A stretch of 15,072 nt of DNA, from contig VBGO01000086.1 of NCBI GenBank assembly GCA_005882525.1, forward strand, positions 1 through 15,072, in the 5' to 3' direction. The translations under genes were made by a program, and so were the position numbers. Positions 13,589 to 15,072 of this stretch are shown here, piece by piece; the first letter of the stretch is position 1, and every line of letters starts with the position of its first letter. The notes under the pieces were generated by a model. The model was not told the origin of the DNA. It saw only the letters and a program-made list of their open reading frames with translations, and searched no databases. The stretch comes from Chloroflexota bacterium. Lineage in GTDB: Bacteria > Chloroflexota > Dormibacteria > CF-121.

Positions 13589-14731
13589 CTAGAGAATGTC
13601 GAATTCGCGGCTCTGCATTGGTCGGTCTGGCCGGAACGGATTGTCGGCCGGTTTCAGCCGTCCGGTGACCGCGTCCACCGCTCGGCGGCTGCCGCCGATG
13701 CTGCCCATGATGCCGTGGCCACTGTAGCCGGTGTTCAGCGCCAGACCTGGAACGGCGGTCGGCCCCAGCAGCGGCCGCCGATCGGGCGTATAGGTGTACT
13801 GGCCCGCCTGCAGCCACCATTGCAGGCGCGACGAGCTCCAAACCTCTTTCCAGAAGGGGACGATGCGCGCCAGCGCGTGATCGCTGGCGGGGTTGAGGAG
13901 ACCAAACGCAAAAGCCGCGGACGTCGGGACATCGTCGAGGGGCGGTTCGGGCGGGGCCGGTGCGGTCCAGAGCGCATGGGCGCCGCTGCCGGCAGGGCGC
14001 CAGTGAGCGCCGGTTTCGAATTCGATCGTCATTGGGGCACGGGATGGGACCTGCGGTAGGTCGGGGATGATCAGCTTGTGCCGCCGCACGGTAGCCAGCG
14101 GCAGGTCGAGGCCCGCGAGTTTGGCGAGCGGTCCCGACAGTGGGCCCGCCGCGATCACGACCGTCTCGGCTACGACCGGTCCGGTCGCCGTGGCCACGCC
14201 ACGCACCCGCCCTTCGTGCAAGACGAAGCCGGTCACCGTCCGGCCCGTGTCGAACCGTGCACCGCTGGCTCGGGCCAGCTCCAGCGCGAGGCGGCGCGGC
14301 TCGAGCCAGCCGTCACCCTGGCGAAACCGCGCATTCACGACGTCTCCGGAGAGGTAGGGAAAGCGCCGGCGCGCCTCCGCACCATCGATCAGCTCGACGT
14401 CGGTGAGACCCCAGGACCGCTGGGCCTGAACCAGGGCCTGCTGGGCGCGAGCACCGTCGTCCGTCCGCGCGACGAAGAGGTAGCCCTGGTGGCGCAGCCC
14501 GAGGTCGACGCGTTGCTGCAGCTCGTCGAAGAAGTCGATGCTTTCTCGCACCAGCTCGACCTCTTCGGCGTTGTCGAACTGCAGCCGAAAGGCGCCCGTC
14601 GCGACCGGGGTGGTGAGCGTCGCCAGCGCCGGCCGCTGCTCGAGAACGATGGTCCGAAGTCCGGCACGCTGGGCGAAAAAGGCGGTAGCGCAGCCGATGA
14701 TGCCGCCGCCGACGATGACGAGGTCGGCGCT
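13589..14731 (-). CDS. FAD-dependent oxidoreductase (DadA / glycine-oxidase-like), no canonical start codon at its N-terminus
   Basis: The frame encodes a DAO-family flavoenzyme of about 380 residues. It begins with a Rossmann nucleotide-binding segment SADLVIVGGGIIGCATAFF (GxGxxG, codons from about 14731), followed by LRTIVLEQ with the acidic strand end that binds the FAD ribose. The middle has LEPRRLALELARASGARF and VVIAAGPLSGPLAKLAGLDLP. The C-terminus has DRRPLLGPTAVPGLALNTGYSGHGIMGSIGGSR, the second FAD-binding region. Such enzymes oxidise the C-N bond of D-amino acids, glycine or sarcosine, but the substrate here is unknown. No ATG, GTG or TTG lies in frame between the Rossmann motif and far upstream inside greA. 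The first canonical start is GTG at 14551, which would delete the FAD-binding motif. It sits between greA and lysS, 22 bases from the latter. Confidence 0.85.
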   Translation of the reverse strand, partial: SADLVIVGGGIIGCATAFFAQRAGLRTIVLEQRPALATLTTPVATGAFRLQFDNAEEVELVRESIDFFDELQQRVDLGLRHQGYLFVARTDDGARAQQALVQAQRSWGLTDVELIDGAEARRRFPYLSGDVVNARFRQGDGWLEPRRLALELARASGARFDTGRTVTGFVLHEGRVRGVATATGPVVAETVVIAAGPLSGPLAKLAGLDLPLATVRRHKLIIPDLPQVPSRAPMTIEFETGAHWRPAGSGAHALWTAPAPPEPPLDDVPTSAAFAFGLLNPASDHALARIVPFWKEVWSSSRLQWWLQAGQYTYTPDRRPLLGPTAVPGLALNTGYSGHGIMGSIGGSRRAVDAVTGRLKPADNPFRPDRPMQSREFDIL

Positions 14732-14739
14732 CTCGGCCG

Positions 14740-15072
14740 CTAGCGAACCTCGATGATCAGCATCTTGGTCGAGCCGCCGGGAGTAATCACCGAGACGTCG
14801 TCGCCGACATGCTTGCCAAGCAGGGCCTTGCCGACCGGTGACTCGAGCGAGATCCGACCCTTGCTCGGTTCGGCTTCGGCGGAGCCGACGATCGTGAACG
14901 CCTCGTCGCCGTACTCGTCGTGGACCTTCACCGTCGAGCCCACCTCCACGACGCCCTTGACGTGCTTACCTTCGATGATGCTCGCGTTGCGCACCAGCTT
15001 CTCGAGCAGCAGGATCCGGCCTTCGACGAAGCCCTGCTCATTCTTGGCGTCGTCGTATTCGGCGTTCTCGTT
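14740..15072 (-). CDS. greA: Transcription elongation factor GreA, partial (5' end outside window)
   Basis: The last 110 codons of greA are present; the start lies beyond the right edge. The N-terminal coiled-coil tip motif is recognisable as NENAEYDDAKNEQGFVEGRI, with the acidic residues that reach into the RNA polymerase secondary channel to stimulate cleavage of backtracked RNA. The C-terminal FKBP-like domain follows (VGSTVKVHDEYGDEAFTIVG, then SLESPVGKALLGKHVGDDVSV and the closing LIIEVR). Its stop TAG (14740-14742) abuts the start region of the oxidoreductase gene, so the two are probably co-transcribed. greA next to lysS is a known arrangement in several high-GC phyla. Confidence 0.96.
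   Translation of the reverse strand, partial: NENAEYDDAKNEQGFVEGRILLLEKLVRNASIIEGKHVKGVVEVGSTVKVHDEYGDEAFTIVGSAEAEPSKGRISLESPVGKALLGKHVGDDVSVITPGGSTKMLIIEVR

Overview
The window looks like a piece of a GC-rich bacterial chromosome that carries a tRNA-integrated accessory region. The right third is a compact minus-strand housekeeping block: greA (running off the right edge), an FAD-dependent oxidoreductase, lysS, serS (overlapping lysS by 14 bases), an unrecognised protein with a PD-(D/E)XK-like N-terminus, then tRNA-Ser(UGA). GC content and the greA/lysS/serS grouping would fit a soil Chloroflexota/Dormibacterota- or Actinobacteria-like lineage. That is only an impression; no marker here settles the phylum.

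The left two thirds (about 145-9698) is best read as an integrated genetic element. A tyrosine recombinase (8427-9515) lies just downstream of the tRNA-Ser 3' end. The 3' part of that tRNA, 59 bases with one mismatch, is repeated at 145-203 at the far end. This is the usual arrangement for integration into a tRNA gene: an intact tRNA next to the integrase and a displaced 3' fragment at the opposite end. Next to the displaced fragment is a patch of short repeats spaced about one helical turn apart.

From left to right the island carries: a secreted Asp-box beta-propeller protein (584-2401) with a strong terminator; an N-terminally truncated IS110-family transposase; a sequence resembling the 3' end of another tRNA; a CPBP-family membrane protease; a GNAT acetyltransferase; a divergent HxlR regulator / carboxymuconolactone-decarboxylase pair around a palindromic operator; an internally deleted araC copy; a small cupin; a full-length AraC regulator; a broken LysE-family exporter divergent from it; and the integrase. 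No replication, conjugation or phage structural genes are visible. The element is either a non-autonomous or decaying island, or one mobilised in trans. The several truncated or frameshifted genes (IS110, araC copy, lysE, the CMD gene) favour decay.

The cargo looks like small regulator-plus-enzyme modules for stress, detoxification or efflux rather than one pathway. The clearest points for follow-up are the att-site architecture, the repeats at both element ends, the in-frame-deleted araC flanking the cupin gene, and the nuclease-like protein between serS and tRNA-Ser.
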